Notes: a model not told the origin generated them from the sequence alone. 64,000 nt of DNA from Burkholderiales bacterium (GCA_016192425.1 JACPUE010000010.1:1-64000), one strand, 5' to 3'. Numbered from the stretch's first letter, positions 1 to 8,556 are shown. Program-made: numbers and translations.

Positions 1-72
1 AACAGGACAGTGAAACGACTTTGCGCCAATGATAGTGCGGATCCCCGTGTGAAAGTAGGTCATCGTCAGGCT
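1..72 (+). rRNA. rrf: 5S ribosomal RNA, 3' end (cut by window start)
   Basis: The first ~72 bases read as the 3' part of a bacterial 5S rRNA: the GAACAGGACAGTGAAACG region, the GATAGTG loop E/helix IV segment and the closing AGTAGGTCATCGTCAGGCT strand that pairs with the missing 5' end. The 5' part lies before the window. It is followed directly by a strong hairpin, as expected for the end of an rrn operon. The exact 3' end is estimated from helix I pairing. Confidence 0.88.
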
Positions 73-89
73 CCTATTCCAGCCCAGCT

Positions 90-120
90 GCGCCCCGCAC
101 CTCATCCGTGCGGGGCGCTT
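90..120 (+). terminator. Rho-independent terminator of the rRNA operon
   Basis: An 11-bp perfect stem (GCGCCCCGCAC, 90-100; GTGCGGGGCGC, 108-118) with a 7-nt loop is followed by TTCTGCTT. It lies ~18 nt after the 5S rRNA end and before the pseudouridine synthase start at 142, so it is the likely end of the rrn transcript. The T-run is short but the stem is very stable. Confidence 0.85.
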
Positions 121-141
121 CTGCTTGGGGAAACAGAAATC

Positions 142-909
142 ATGGCGCTCGAACAAATGCAATTGCAGGACATCTTATATTCCCAAGGTTTCGGGACGCG
201 TCGTGTTTGCTGTGGGCTGATCCAGCATGGCAATGTGCGTGTGTGGCCTGCGGGGGGAGTGGATGAAGATGGACTGGAATGCAGGGATCCGCTGCAGGCA
301 TTTGAGACATCTGGTCTCTGGTTCTCTGTCGATGGTGTGCGATGGCCGTACCAAAAGCATGCTTATGTGCTCATGCACAAGCCAGCTGGCACCGAGTGCT
401 CACACAAGCCGAGCGTGCATCCGAGCATCTACACACTGCTTCCTGCGCCTCTGCGCCAGCGACCCGCGCAAGGTGCGGTTCCAGGAGTTCAGGCAGTGGG
501 AAGGCTGGACCAGGACACCACTGGCATGTTGGTGCTGTCCGACGATGGCCAATTCATCCACCGGATGAGTTCTCCCAAAAAGAAGGTGCCCAAGATCTAT
601 GAGGTCACGACCAAGCACGAAGTACAAGCAGATCAGATCAACCGATTGCTGGAAGGGGTGCTGTTGCATGATGAAACGGTGCCCGTTTGTGCGGCTGCCT
701 GTCGGCAGATAGGAGACCATTCACTGGAGCTGACTTTGACACAGGGTAAGTTCCATCAGGTCAAGCGTATGGTCGCAGCAGTGGGAAACCGGGTCGAGCT
801 ACTTCACCGCTCCCGGATCGGTGCACTGGATCTGCCGCGGGATCTGGCGCCTGGCCAATGGCGATGGCTGGGTGAGCAAGAAATTGCGGCACTGATGCGT
901 AGCAACTGA
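142..909 (+). CDS. rsuA: RsuA-family 16S rRNA pseudouridine synthase
   Basis: A 255-aa protein that isomerises a uridine in rRNA, probably U516 of 16S rRNA. It has a short S4-like N-terminus (ILYSQGFGTRR, residues ~12-22), the HKPAGTECS segment, the catalytic-Asp motif GRLDQDTTGMLVLSDDG (~residue 119 on) and the family C-terminal motif GKFHQVKRM...LHRSRIG. The ATG at 142 was chosen because the upstream in-frame extension would run through the rrn terminator and 5S gene. It is a single gene between the rrn terminator and the EI24 gene. RsuA rather than RluB/E/F is inferred from length and motif spacing. Confidence 0.9.
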   Translation: MALEQMQLQDILYSQGFGTRRVCCGLIQHGNVRVWPAGGVDEDGLECRDPLQAFETSGLWFSVDGVRWPYQKHAYVLMHKPAGTECSHKPSVHPSIYTLLPAPLRQRPAQGAVPGVQAVGRLDQDTTGMLVLSDDGQFIHRMSSPKKKVPKIYEVTTKHEVQADQINRLLEGVLLHDETVPVCAAACRQIGDHSLELTLTQGKFHQVKRMVAAVGNRVELLHRSRIGALDLPRDLAPGQWRWLGEQEIAALMRSN

Positions 910-946
910 TCGCGTGTTTGGCCCCTGACAGGGTATGCTTGCCGAT

Positions 947-1852
947 ATGGGATCAATGTTTGATGCCTTTTGGCGTGCGGCGATGTACTGTGTGCATCCT
1001 CGCGTGATTGCGCTGTCGTTGCTGCCCTTGGTTTTGATGGCTGGCGGTGCTGCCGTTTTTGGCTACTTTTTCTGGCAACCCGCTTTGGACATCGTGTCAG
1101 GCTGGTTGGCAGCGTTGCCGGTCGTGGATGGCTTGTGGAGTCGCTTGGAGGAATGGGGATGGGGGGGCGTCAAAGCCTGGATGTCACCGCTCCTGGTGAT
1201 TGCGGGTTTCACTCCTGTGGTTGTGGTCGTCGCATTGCTATCGGTCGCCTTGTTGGCTACGCCGGCATTGTTGTCCTTGGTGGCACAGCGTCGATTCCCG
1301 CTGCTTGAGCGCAAGCGCGGAGGCTCTTTTCTGTGGAGTGTGGCCTGGTCTTTGGGTTCCACCTTGCTTGCGCTGGTGGCCATGCTTGTCTCGATGCCGC
1401 TTTGGCTCATTCCTCCCTTGGTGTTGATTCTGCCGCCTCTGATCTGGGGCTGGTTGACCTACCGTGTGATGGCGTTTGACGCATTGGCGGAGCACGCAAG
1501 CCGGGACGAGCGTGCCGAACTCTTCAAGCGGCACCAAATGAGCTTGCTGGTGATGGGTGTGGTGACAGGCTTTCTGGGGGCGGCACCCGCCATCGTGTGG
1601 GCTTCTGGTGTGTTGTTTGTCGCAGCGTTTTTCATCATGGTGCCATTGGCCATTTGGATCTACACCCTGGTGTTTGTGTTCTCCTCGCTGTGGTTCATCC
1701 ATTTCAGTCTGGCCGCGCTGGAGCGTTTGAGGAACGAGCAAGCCGCAGCGTCTGCGGCAACGCCTGTGTTTGCGCAAGAAGGGTCCGGTTCGATCGGACG
1801 GCCCGCATTGTCTTCCCCGCCATTGCCCTTGGATGAAGGGCCGAAACCATGA
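947..1852 (+). CDS. EI24/CysZ-like integral membrane protein
   Basis: A 301-aa hydrophobic protein with about five to six membrane segments (for example residues ~20-45, 75-105, 135-175, 205-250). The N-terminus MGSMFDAFWRAAMYCVHPRV matches the EI24-domain start; CysZ of this superfamily helps sulfate entry, but many EI24 members have no assigned role. The C-terminus is a polar, Ala/Pro-rich tail. ATG codons at 935, 947 and 956 are all in frame; 947 is chosen because it gives the usual short lead before the FDAFWRA segment. The stop overlaps the next start by 4 nt (ATGA), so the pair is probably co-translated. No sulfate genes adjoin it, so CysZ function is not claimed. Confidence 0.8.
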   Translation: MGSMFDAFWRAAMYCVHPRVIALSLLPLVLMAGGAAVFGYFFWQPALDIVSGWLAALPVVDGLWSRLEEWGWGGVKAWMSPLLVIAGFTPVVVVVALLSVALLATPALLSLVAQRRFPLLERKRGGSFLWSVAWSLGSTLLALVAMLVSMPLWLIPPLVLILPPLIWGWLTYRVMAFDALAEHASRDERAELFKRHQMSLLVMGVVTGFLGAAPAIVWASGVLFVAAFFIMVPLAIWIYTLVFVFSSLWFIHFSLAALERLRNEQAAASAATPVFAQEGSGSIGRPALSSPPLPLDEGPKP

Positions 1853-2667
1853 CACCATCGTTGGGCTTGATCGTTGTTGGCGATGAAATCCTGTCGGGCA
1901 AAAGGGCCGACAAGCATCTCATCAAGTTCATTGATCTGCTGTCGGACCGCGGCTTGGCGCTCTCTTACGCTGAGTACGTGGGAGATGAACCGGCGCGTAT
2001 CACTGCCGTACTGGCCCGTGCCTTTGCATCGGGTGACATTGTGTTCAGTACCGGGGGCATCGGCGCAACGCCGGATGACCACACGCGCCAGTGCGCAGCA
2101 CAGGCCCTGGGCGTGCCCTTGCAACTGCATCCTGAGGCGGCTGATCTCATTCGGGGGCGCATGCGTACCCTGGCACAGGAGCAAGGCGTGCCCTATGACC
2201 CGGAGCATCCAGACAACATCCACAGGCTGAACATGGGCTGCTTCCCGCAAGGGGCGTCGATCATTCCCAACCCTTACAACAAGATCCCAGGGTTCAGTTG
2301 CACAGGCTCTGCAGGCGGCTGTGTGCATTTTTTCCCAGGTTTCCCCGTGATGGCCTGGCCCATGATGGAATGGGTTCTGGACACACACTACGCCGGGTTA
2401 TTCGGCAGCCAGGCCAAGGTTGAGCGCTCGGTGATCGTCTATGAGGCCATGGAAGCCACCTTGACGCCCTTGATGCAAGCGATCGAAGCGCACCACCCTC
2501 AAGTGCGAGTCTTCAGCCTTCCCAGTGTGGACCACCCAGTGCATGGGCGGCATATTGAGCTGGGTGTCAAAGGCAAGCCTGCTGACAGCCTGTCGGCCTG
2601 GAAGGAGTTGCTCGATGGTCTGCACAAATTTGGTGCGAAATGCGGCCCGGAAATGGTGCGCGAGTGA
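1849..2667 (+). CDS. CinA-like molybdopterin-binding domain protein
   Basis: A 272-aa cytoplasmic protein of the MoaB/Mog-CinA N-terminal fold. Visible motifs are LIVVGDEILSGKRAD (residues ~6-20) and FSTGGIGATPDDHT (~63-76), the family's cofactor-binding loops. It lacks the C-terminal CinA nicotinamide-nucleotide amidase domain, so it corresponds to the short stand-alone COG1058 form often annotated competence/damage-inducible protein A. The family's substrate is not settled; a pyrophosphatase role on nucleotide cofactors has been described for CinA-type proteins. It overlaps the EI24 gene by ATGA. Confidence 0.85.
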   Translation: MTPSLGLIVVGDEILSGKRADKHLIKFIDLLSDRGLALSYAEYVGDEPARITAVLARAFASGDIVFSTGGIGATPDDHTRQCAAQALGVPLQLHPEAADLIRGRMRTLAQEQGVPYDPEHPDNIHRLNMGCFPQGASIIPNPYNKIPGFSCTGSAGGCVHFFPGFPVMAWPMMEWVLDTHYAGLFGSQAKVERSVIVYEAMEATLTPLMQAIEAHHPQVRVFSLPSVDHPVHGRHIELGVKGKPADSLSAWKELLDGLHKFGAKCGPEMVRE

Positions 2668-2692
2668 CTGTTTTCTGCTCCGTTGTTGAATT

Positions 2693-2709
2693 CGCACCAA
2701 ATTGGCGCT
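2693..2709 (+). promoter_or_regulatory. Putative NtrC binding site upstream of glnA
   Basis: CGCACCAAATTGGCGCT is a near-perfect dyad (GCRCCAA-TTGGYGC) that matches the NtrC consensus TGCACC-N5-GGTGCA with central A/T. It lies ~65 nt upstream of the sigma-54 -24 element at 2774, inside the normal enhancer range. ntrB and ntrC are encoded in the same cluster downstream. Inference from pattern only. Confidence 0.7.
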
Positions 2710-2732
2710 ATGGATTGTGAGCGACAATCCAT
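2710..2732. promoter_or_regulatory. Perfect 9-bp inverted repeat between NtrC box and glnA promoter
   Basis: ATGGATTGT (2710-2718), 5-nt spacer GAGCG, ACAATCCAT (2724-2732). The dyad abuts the NtrC-like box and lies ~40 nt upstream of the -24 element. It may be a second activator site for a different regulator, or a site for NtrC with a diverged sequence. No regulator can be named from the sequence. Confidence 0.55.
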
Positions 2733-2771
2733 GCTTGTGCCCCTGGCGCTGTGAATGCTGTGATGCCGCAG

Positions 2772-2789
2772 TTGGCACACTACCTGCTA
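2772..2789 (+). promoter_or_regulatory. Sigma-54 (-24/-12) promoter of glnA
   Basis: TTGGCACACTACCTGCTA contains the invariant GG (2774-2775) and GC (2786-2787) separated by exactly 10 nt, within TGGCAC-N5-TGCT, close to the consensus TGGCACG-N4-TTGCW. It sits 44 nt before the glnA start and downstream of an NtrC-like box, the standard architecture for nitrogen-controlled glnA. Confidence 0.8.
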
Positions 2790-2833
2790 GATGTCAGTAC
2801 CTTTCTTAACCGCCCTTTTCCCTGGAGAACCTG

Positions 2834-4249
2834 ATGGCCAAAACCGTTGCAGACGTGATGAAAATGGTGAAGGAGAACGAAGTCAAGTTCGTGGACTTCC
2901 GTTTCACCGACACCCGTGGCAAAGAACAGCACGTGACCGTGCCGATTTCTGCCTTTGATGAAGACAAGTTCTCCTCGGGCCACGCCTTTGATGGTTCTTC
3001 GATCGCTGGCTGGAAAGGTATCGAAGCTTCGGACATGCTCCTGATGCCCGATCCCAGCACCGCCAACCTCGACCCCTTCTTCGAAGAAACCACGCTGTTC
3101 CTGCAGTGCGATGTGATCGAGCCCGGCGATGGCAAGGCCTATGACCGTGACCCCCGTTCGGTGGCGCGCCGTGCCGAGGCCTACCTGAAGGCATCCGGTT
3201 TGGGCGATACCGCTTTCTTCGGTCCTGAACCTGAGTTCTTCCTGTTCGACAATGTGCGCTGGAGCACCGAGCCCGGCCGTGGTTTCTACGAGATCGAGGA
3301 ATACGAAGCCCCCTGGAACACCGGCGCCAAGCTCGAAGGCGGCAACCGCGGCCACCGTCCGCGCACCAAGGGCGGCTACTTCCCCGTTCCTCCCGTGGAC
3401 ACGACCCACGACATGCGCGCTGAAATGGTGCTGATCCTGGAAAGCCTGGGCATTCCGGTCGAAGTGTTCCACCATGAAGTGGCGGGCGCTGGCCAGTGTG
3501 AAATCGGCACCAAGTTCTCTACCCTGGTCGAGCGCGCCGACTGGACGCAAAACCTCAAGTACGTGATCTGGAACGTGGCCAATGCCTATGGCAAGACCGC
3601 CACCTTCATGCCCAAGCCCTACCATGGCGACAACGGCTCGGGCATGCACGTGCACCAGTCGGTCTGGAAGGATGGCAAGAATCTGTTCGCAGGCGAAGGC
3701 TATGCCGGCCTGAGCGACTTTGCGCTGTACTACATCGGCGGCATCATCAAGCACGCCCGTGCCCTCAACGCCATCACCAACCCTACCACCAACAGCTACA
3801 AGCGTCTGGTGCCGCACTTCGAAGCGCCCGTCAAGCTGGCCTACTCGGCCAAGAACCGCTCCGCATCGATCCGCATCCCCTACGTGGCCAACCCCAAGGG
3901 CCGTCGCGTGGAGGCCCGCTTCCCCGATCCGATGGCCAACCCCTACCTGTGCTTTGCAGCGCTGCTGATGGCCGGTCTGGACGGCGTGGAAAACAAGATC
4001 CATCCGGGCGAAGCTGCCACCAAGGATCTGTACCACCTGCCCCCGGAAGAAGACAAGCTGGTGCCCACTGTGTGCCACAGCCTGGACCAGGCGCTGGAGT
4101 ACCTCGACAAGGATCGCGCATTCCTGACCAAAGGCGGCGTATTCACCGACTCCATGCTCGACGCCTTCATCGAGCTGAAGATGCAGGAAGTCACCCGTGC
4201 ACGCGTCGAGGTCACCCCGACCGAGTTCGACATGTACTACTCGCTCTGA
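2834..4249 (+). CDS. glnA: Glutamine synthetase, type I (GSI-beta)
   Basis: A 471-aa enzyme that makes glutamine from glutamate, ammonia and ATP in the cytoplasm. Motifs include the DGSSIAGWK beta-grasp segment (residues ~55-63), the catalytic GNGS-type loop ([14 protein letters not shown]) and the ATP-binding [11 protein letters not shown] region. [14 protein letters not shown] carries Tyr400, the equivalent of the GlnE-adenylylated tyrosine, so activity is probably adenylylation-controlled. Transcription probably starts at the sigma-54 promoter 2772-2789 with NtrC activation. It is followed by its own terminator (4269-4292) and then by a small gene and ntrBC. Confidence 0.98.
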   Translation: MAKTVADVMKMVKENEVKFVDFRFTDTRGKEQHVTVPISAFDEDKFSSGHAFDGSSIAGWKGIEASDMLLMPDPSTANLDPFFEETTLFLQCDVIEPGDGKAYDRDPRSVARRAEAYLKASGLGDTAFFGPEPEFFLFDNVRWSTEPGRGFYEIEEYEAPWNTGAKLEGGNRGHRPRTKGGYFPVPPVDTTHDMRAEMVLILESLGIPVEVFHHEVAGAGQCEIGTKFSTLVERADWTQNLKYVIWNVANAYGKTATFMPKPYHGDNGSGMHVHQSVWKDGKNLFAGEGYAGLSDFALYYIGGIIKHARALNAITNPTTNSYKRLVPHFEAPVKLAYSAKNRSASIRIPYVANPKGRRVEARFPDPMANPYLCFAALLMAGLDGVENKIHPGEAATKDLYHLPPEEDKLVPTVCHSLDQALEYLDKDRAFLTKGGVFTDSMLDAFIELKMQEVTRARVEVTPTEFDMYYSL

Positions 4250-4268
4250 TTTTCTGAGCGGATCCAGC

Positions 4269-4294
4269 AAAGCGGTCTTCGGACCGCTTTGTCG
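4269..4294 (+). terminator. Terminator after glnA
   Basis: A perfect 9-bp stem AAAGCGGTC (4269-4277) and GACCGCTTT (4282-4290) closes on a stable TTCG tetraloop and is followed by GTCGTTTTCG. It lies 20 nt past the glnA stop and probably ends or attenuates the abundant glnA transcript before ntrBC. Confidence 0.85.
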
Positions 4295-4489
4295 TTTTCG
4301 GATTGGATGATCTTGAACGGCCACGCTGCAGCAGCGTCTGATCGCACTGCACCGTGGCATGGATCGCACGGCTTTGCCCTTGGTTGCAGATGCATGGCGG
4401 CGCGTGATTGGAGATGACGCCTCTTTGGGCGATACTTCAAGACTGTTCTGCCCACAGCGAGCCGTTGTGGCTGCTTGCGAGAAAACCGT

Positions 4490-4996
4490 ATGAACCTGAA
4501 ATTGATGAGTGCACGTTGCCTGCCCTTGTTGCTGGCCCTGGGAGCCGCTTCGGCCGTGCAGGCGCAGAACACCATCTACCGTTGCGGCAACGAATACACC
4601 AACAACGCCAACCAGGCCCGTGAGCGTGGCTGCAAGGCGGTGGAAGGGGGTAACGTCACGGTGGTGGAGGGCACACGCCCTGCGGCATCTTCCGGTGGAG
4701 CCAAAGCCAGCTCTCCGGCTGGCGCACCCAAGGTGACGGCCAACGACCAGCGTGCGCGAGACTCTGATGCACGCGCCATCCTGGAGGCCGAACTGCGCAA
4801 GGCCCAGGCGCGCCATGCCGAACTGGTCAAGGAATACAACAACGGCGCTCCCGAGCGCAGCGCATTGGATCTGCGCAACCCGCAGAAATACCAGGAACGC
4901 ACCGCAGAGCTCAAGGCAAGCATCGCGCGCAGTGAGAGCGACATCGAAGGCATACAGCGCGAACTCAGCCGCCTGCCTGCACCGCCCACGCGCTGA
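4490..4996 (+). CDS. Secreted DUF4124-like protein with C-terminal coiled coil
   Basis: A 168-aa predicted periplasmic protein. A signal peptide (SARCLPLLLALGAASAVQAQ) is followed by an IYRCGNEYTNN segment resembling the DUF4124 start, with a second Cys (ERGCKAV). A low-complexity Ala/Ser linker leads to a charged helical region (~residues 85-155, EAELRKAQARHAELVKEYN) likely to form a coiled coil. The ATG at 4490 is preferred over 4475 because it directly precedes a canonical n-region. It lies between glnA and ntrB and its stop overlaps the ntrB ATG. Function is unknown; the link with nitrogen sensing is positional only. Confidence 0.75.
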   Translation: MNLKLMSARCLPLLLALGAASAVQAQNTIYRCGNEYTNNANQARERGCKAVEGGNVTVVEGTRPAASSGGAKASSPAGAPKVTANDQRARDSDARAILEAELRKAQARHAELVKEYNNGAPERSALDLRNPQKYQERTAELKASIARSESDIEGIQRELSRLPAPPTR

Positions 4997-6084
4997 TGCA
5001 CCGCAGTTGCATGCACGACGCCAATCCTGCGGGCATTCCTGCACAGCTGCTGGCCCTGGACTGGCTTTCTGTGCTGGTGGCCGTGCTGCGGCCCGACGGC
5101 GCCGTGATGTTTGCCAACGCCTCGCTGGAGCAGCAACTGGGCATGTCGCGCCGCACGCTGGAGGGCGCCGACTTCTCCCAGTGCTTTACCGAACCTGCCC
5201 TGCTGCAAACGGCGTTGGCCGGAGCACGCAGCCAGGACTTTGAGGCCCTGCGCTACGAGGCAGGCCTCAAGCGCCTGCACCAGGAGCCCTTGCCGGTGCA
5301 TGTGAACGTATCGCCAGGGCAGGGCGATGAGCTGGTCGTGGAACTGTGGCCGCTGGAGCAGCAGGCGCGCCAGGACCGCGAAGACCGCCTGCTGGAGCAG
5401 TCGCAGGCGCACAAGGAGCTGATCCGCAACCTGGCCCATGAAATCAAGAACCCCTTGGGGGGCATCCGGGGCGCAGCGCAGTTGCTGGAGATGGAGCTGC
5501 AAAACCCCGAGCTGGCCGAGTACACCGAAGTCATTGTCCACGAGGCCGACCGCCTGCAGGCGCTGGTGGACCGCTTGCTGGCGCCGCACCGCCACCCGCA
5601 CCAGGTAGGAGACGTCAACATCCACGAAGTCTGCGAGCGGGTGCGCTCGCTGATCCTGGTGGAGCACCCCCAGGGCCTGCGCGTGGTGCGCGACTACGAC
5701 ACCTCCATCCCTGAATTCCGGGGCGACCGCGCGCAACTGATCCAGGCCCTGCTGAACATCGTGCAGAACGCGGCACAGGCCCTGGCCGAACGCATTGCTG
5801 CCGGGGATGCCTGCATCACCCTGCGCACCCGCGTGGCGCGGCAGGTGACTTTCGGGCGCCAGCGCTACAGGCTGGCACTGGAATTGCATGTCATCGACAA
5901 CGGGCCAGGCGTGCCCGACGCCATTCGGGATCGGATCTTCTATCCCCTGGTGTCGGGCCGGGACGGAGGTTCGGGGCTGGGGCTGACGTTGGCACAAACC
6001 TTTGTGCAGCGGCACCACGGCATGATCGAATGCGAAAGCAGACCCGGTCGCACCGATTTCCGTATCCTGATTCCCTTGCCCTGA
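4996..6084 (+). CDS. glnL: Nitrogen regulation sensor histidine kinase NtrB (GlnL)
   Basis: A 362-aa cytoplasmic two-component kinase that phosphorylates NtrC under nitrogen limitation and is normally controlled by PII. An N-terminal PAS domain (~residues 15-120) is followed by a dimerisation domain with NLAHEIKNPLGGIRGA (phospho-acceptor His148) and a HATPase domain with NIVQNAAQA, DNGPGVP and GSGLGLTLAQ motifs. The start overlaps the preceding stop (TGATG); an ATG at 5011 is an alternative. ntrC follows after 45 nt. The length matches the family. Confidence 0.95.
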   Translation: MHRSCMHDANPAGIPAQLLALDWLSVLVAVLRPDGAVMFANASLEQQLGMSRRTLEGADFSQCFTEPALLQTALAGARSQDFEALRYEAGLKRLHQEPLPVHVNVSPGQGDELVVELWPLEQQARQDREDRLLEQSQAHKELIRNLAHEIKNPLGGIRGAAQLLEMELQNPELAEYTEVIVHEADRLQALVDRLLAPHRHPHQVGDVNIHEVCERVRSLILVEHPQGLRVVRDYDTSIPEFRGDRAQLIQALLNIVQNAAQALAERIAAGDACITLRTRVARQVTFGRQRYRLALELHVIDNGPGVPDAIRDRIFYPLVSGRDGGSGLGLTLAQTFVQRHHGMIECESRPGRTDFRILIPLP

Positions 6085-6129
6085 GGAACCTACGACCCGC
6101 TGCACCAACCTGTGGAAGCACCCAAGCCC

Positions 6130-7740
6130 ATGAAGCCGATCTGGATAGTAGATGACGACCCCTCGATCCGCTTCGTGCTCGAGAAGGCCCTGGCGCGCGA
6201 GAACCTGCCTACGCGCAGCTTCACGCACCCGCGCGAGGTGCTCGATGCGCTCGAAGCCCTGCAGGGTGGCGATGCGCAGCATAGTGCGCCGCAGGTGCTG
6301 GTCAGCGACATCCGCATGCCCGGCGGCAGCGGCCTGCAACTGCTGGAAAAGGTGCACACCCTGCAGCCCGGCCTGCCTGTCATCATCATGACGGCGTTTT
6401 CCGACCTGGACAGCGCGGTATCGGCCTTCCAGCGCGGCGCGTTCGAATACCTGCCCAAACCCTTCGACCTGCCCAAGGCGGTGGAGCTGATCCGCCGCGC
6501 CGTGCAGGAGAGCGAGCGTGAATCGGTGGCCCAGGATGCGCAGGAGGTGGCCCCGGAAATGCTGGGCCAGGCACCGGCCATGCAGGACGTGTTCCGCGCC
6601 ATCGGGCGCCTGAGCCAGAGCCAGGTCACGGTGCTCATCACCGGCGAATCGGGCTCGGGCAAGGAGCTGGTGGCACGTGCGCTGCACAAGCATTCGCCTG
6701 TGGCGGGCGGCCCCTTCGTGGCCATCAACACCGCCGCCATCCCCAAGGATTTGCTCGAATCCGAACTGTTTGGCCACGAGCGCGGCGCCTTCACCGGCGC
6801 GCAGACGCAGCGGCGCGGGCGCTTCGAGCAGGCCGAGGGTGGCACGCTATTCCTCGACGAAATCGGCGACATGCCGTTCGACCTGCAGACGCGCCTGCTG
6901 CGTGTGCTGTCGGACGGGCAGTTCTACCGCGTGGGCGGCCACGCGGCCGTCAAGGCCCATGTGCGCGTGATCGCCGCCACGCACCAGAACCTGGAGCAGC
7001 GCGTCAAGGACGGTGTGTTCCGCGAAGACCTGTTCCACCGCCTCAACGTCATCCGCCTGCGCCTGCCGCCGCTGCGCGAGCGGCGCGAAGACGTGCCCAT
7101 GCTTACGCGCCATTTCCTGCAGCAAAGCGCGCGCCAACTGGGCGTGGAGCCCAAGCGCATTTCCGACGCCGCCCTGGCGCGCCTGGGGCAGTTCAGCTTT
7201 CCGGGCAACGTGCGCCAGCTGGAAAACATCTGCCACTGGCTCACCGTCATGGCGCCTGCGCAAACCATCTCGGTGCAGGATCTGCCGCCCGAGGTGCTGG
7301 AGGCCCCCGGCACCAGCACCGAGCCGCTGGCCGCCATGCCTGCGCAGGAAGCTGTTGCAGAACACCTGCCAGCCCCCGTGGCGCCTCCTGCCCCGGCGGC
7401 GGGCGCTCCCAGCCTGGCTTCCCGGCCCGCAGGGGGGCTGCCTTACGGACTGCGCCCGGCGGAAGGGGGTCCCACGGCAGAAACGGCAGCATCAGCAGCC
7501 TGGGAGCAAGCCCTGGAACGCGAGGCCCAGGGCCTGCTGGCTGCGGGCCGCAATGACATCTGGGATGTGCTGGCGCACCGCTTCGAGTCGCGCCTGATCC
7601 GCACCGCGCTGGCCGCCACCCATGGCCGCCGCATGGAGGCCGCCCAGCGCCTGGGCATTGGCCGCAACACCATCACACGCAAGATCCAGGAGTTGGGCCT
7701 CGATGGCGTGGATGAGGCAAAAAATGCCTCTAGCGCTTGA
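6130..7740 (+). CDS. glnG: Nitrogen regulation response regulator NtrC (sigma-54 activator)
   Basis: A 536-aa enhancer-binding protein. It has a receiver domain with phosphorylatable Asp60 (VLVSDIRMPGG), an AAA+ domain with Walker A GESGSGKE, the sigma-54-contacting loop ERGAFTGA and Walker B FLDEIGD, and a C-terminal Fis-type HTH (AAQRLGIGRNTITRKIQEL). ATG 6130 gives the normal MKPIWIVDDD start. The protein is longer than the usual ~470-480 aa because of a ~70-residue Ala/Pro/Gly-rich linker (~400-470) between AAA+ and HTH. Its last residues (NASSA) and stop codon lie in a family A repeat. It probably activates the glnA promoter at 2772. Confidence 0.95.
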   Translation: MKPIWIVDDDPSIRFVLEKALARENLPTRSFTHPREVLDALEALQGGDAQHSAPQVLVSDIRMPGGSGLQLLEKVHTLQPGLPVIIMTAFSDLDSAVSAFQRGAFEYLPKPFDLPKAVELIRRAVQESERESVAQDAQEVAPEMLGQAPAMQDVFRAIGRLSQSQVTVLITGESGSGKELVARALHKHSPVAGGPFVAINTAAIPKDLLESELFGHERGAFTGAQTQRRGRFEQAEGGTLFLDEIGDMPFDLQTRLLRVLSDGQFYRVGGHAAVKAHVRVIAATHQNLEQRVKDGVFREDLFHRLNVIRLRLPPLRERREDVPMLTRHFLQQSARQLGVEPKRISDAALARLGQFSFPGNVRQLENICHWLTVMAPAQTISVQDLPPEVLEAPGTSTEPLAAMPAQEAVAEHLPAPVAPPAPAAGAPSLASRPAGGLPYGLRPAEGGPTAETAASAAWEQALEREAQGLLAAGRNDIWDVLAHRFESRLIRTALAATHGRRMEAAQRLGIGRNTITRKIQELGLDGVDEAKNASSA

Positions 7741-7775
7741 TGGATAAGCGCTGGCAGCTATAAAAAGAATAGCAA
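7721..7775 (+). repeat. Dispersed palindromic repeat, family A (copy 1)
   Basis: Core AGCGCTT (7732-7738), GATGGAT spacer, AAGCGCT (7746-7752), followed by an AT-rich arm with GCTAT...ATAGC pairing. The ntrC stop codon (7738-7740) is inside the core and the opposing xth stop starts just after the copy. Related copies occur near 19473, 23592, 36559, 43691, 49673 and 58853. It sits between convergent genes and might act as a bidirectional terminator. Confidence 0.8.
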
Positions 7776-7776
7776 T

Positions 7777-8556
7777 CTAAAGGCCTAGTTCCAGCACCAC
7801 CGGCGCGTGGTCGCTGGGCTGGGGGTTCTTGCGCGGGGCGCGATCGATGTGGCAGGCCGACACGGCGGGGCGCAGCGCCGGGCTCACCAGCATATGGTCT
7901 ATGCGCAGCCCGCGGTTCTTCTGGAAACCCAGCATGCGGTAGTCCCACCACGAGTAGCTTTTGTCGGGCTGCTCGAACAGGCGGAATGCATCCACCAGGC
8001 CCAGCGCCAGCAGCGCCTGGAAATGCGCGCGCTCCTCAGGAGTGTGGTGGATCGTGCCCGCCAGGCCCACGGGGTCGTAGGAATCGCGGTCCTCGGGCGC
8101 CACGTTGAAATCGCCCAGCAGCACCAGGCGCGGATGCGCCGCCAGTTCGCTGGCCACCCAGTCGTGCAGGGCCTGCAGCCAGCGCAGCTTATAGGCGAAC
8201 TTGTCCGTGCCTGGCGCCTGCCCGTTGACGAAGTAGCCATTGAGCACACGCAGCGGCCCCTGCGGTGTGGGTACCGTGGCGGCAATCACGCGCGCCTGCT
8301 CGTCGGCAAGGCCCGGAATGTTGCGCACCACCTCGGCCAGCGGCTGGCGCGACAGCACGGCCACGCCGTTGTAGGTCTTCTGCCCGAAGCAGGCGGCCTC
8401 GTAGCCTGCGCTGCGCAGTGCGTCAAAAGGAAACTTGTCGTCGGTGAGCTTGAGCTCCTGCAGGCACAGCACATCGACCGGGTGCGCGGCCAGCCAGTCC
8501 AGCACCTGGGGCAGGCGCACGCTCAGGGAGTTGATGTTCCAGGTGGCTAGTTTCAT
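7777..8556 (-). CDS. xth: Exodeoxyribonuclease III (AP endonuclease)
   Basis: A 259-aa protein of the exonuclease III/AP endonuclease family that cleaves at abasic sites and degrades DNA 3' to 5' during base-excision repair. Family landmarks are KLATWNINSLSVRL at the start, LCLQELKLTDDKFP (metal-binding Glu), GDFNVAPEDRD and the C-terminal IDHMLVSP and SDHAPVV catalytic motifs. Start ATG at 8556 gives the standard MKLATWN N-terminus. It is convergent with ntrC (repeat between) and divergent from the GTPase gene across 228 nt. Full length for the family. Confidence 0.95.
   Translation of the reverse strand: MKLATWNINSLSVRLPQVLDWLAAHPVDVLCLQELKLTDDKFPFDALRSAGYEAACFGQKTYNGVAVLSRQPLAEVVRNIPGLADEQARVIAATVPTPQGPLRVLNGYFVNGQAPGTDKFAYKLRWLQALHDWVASELAAHPRLVLLGDFNVAPEDRDSYDPVGLAGTIHHTPEERAHFQALLALGLVDAFRLFEQPDKSYSWWDYRMLGFQKNRGLRIDHMLVSPALRPAVSACHIDRAPRKNPQPSDHAPVVLELGL

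Noticed and set aside
2710-2732. A lac-operator-like site (ATTGTGAGCG)
   Set aside because: Partial resemblance to the E. coli lac operator only; no LacI-type gene in the window and the downstream gene is glnA.
2780-5044. A long minus-strand open frame opposite glnA
   Set aside because: glnA is certain on the plus strand and the opposing translation has no recognisable features.
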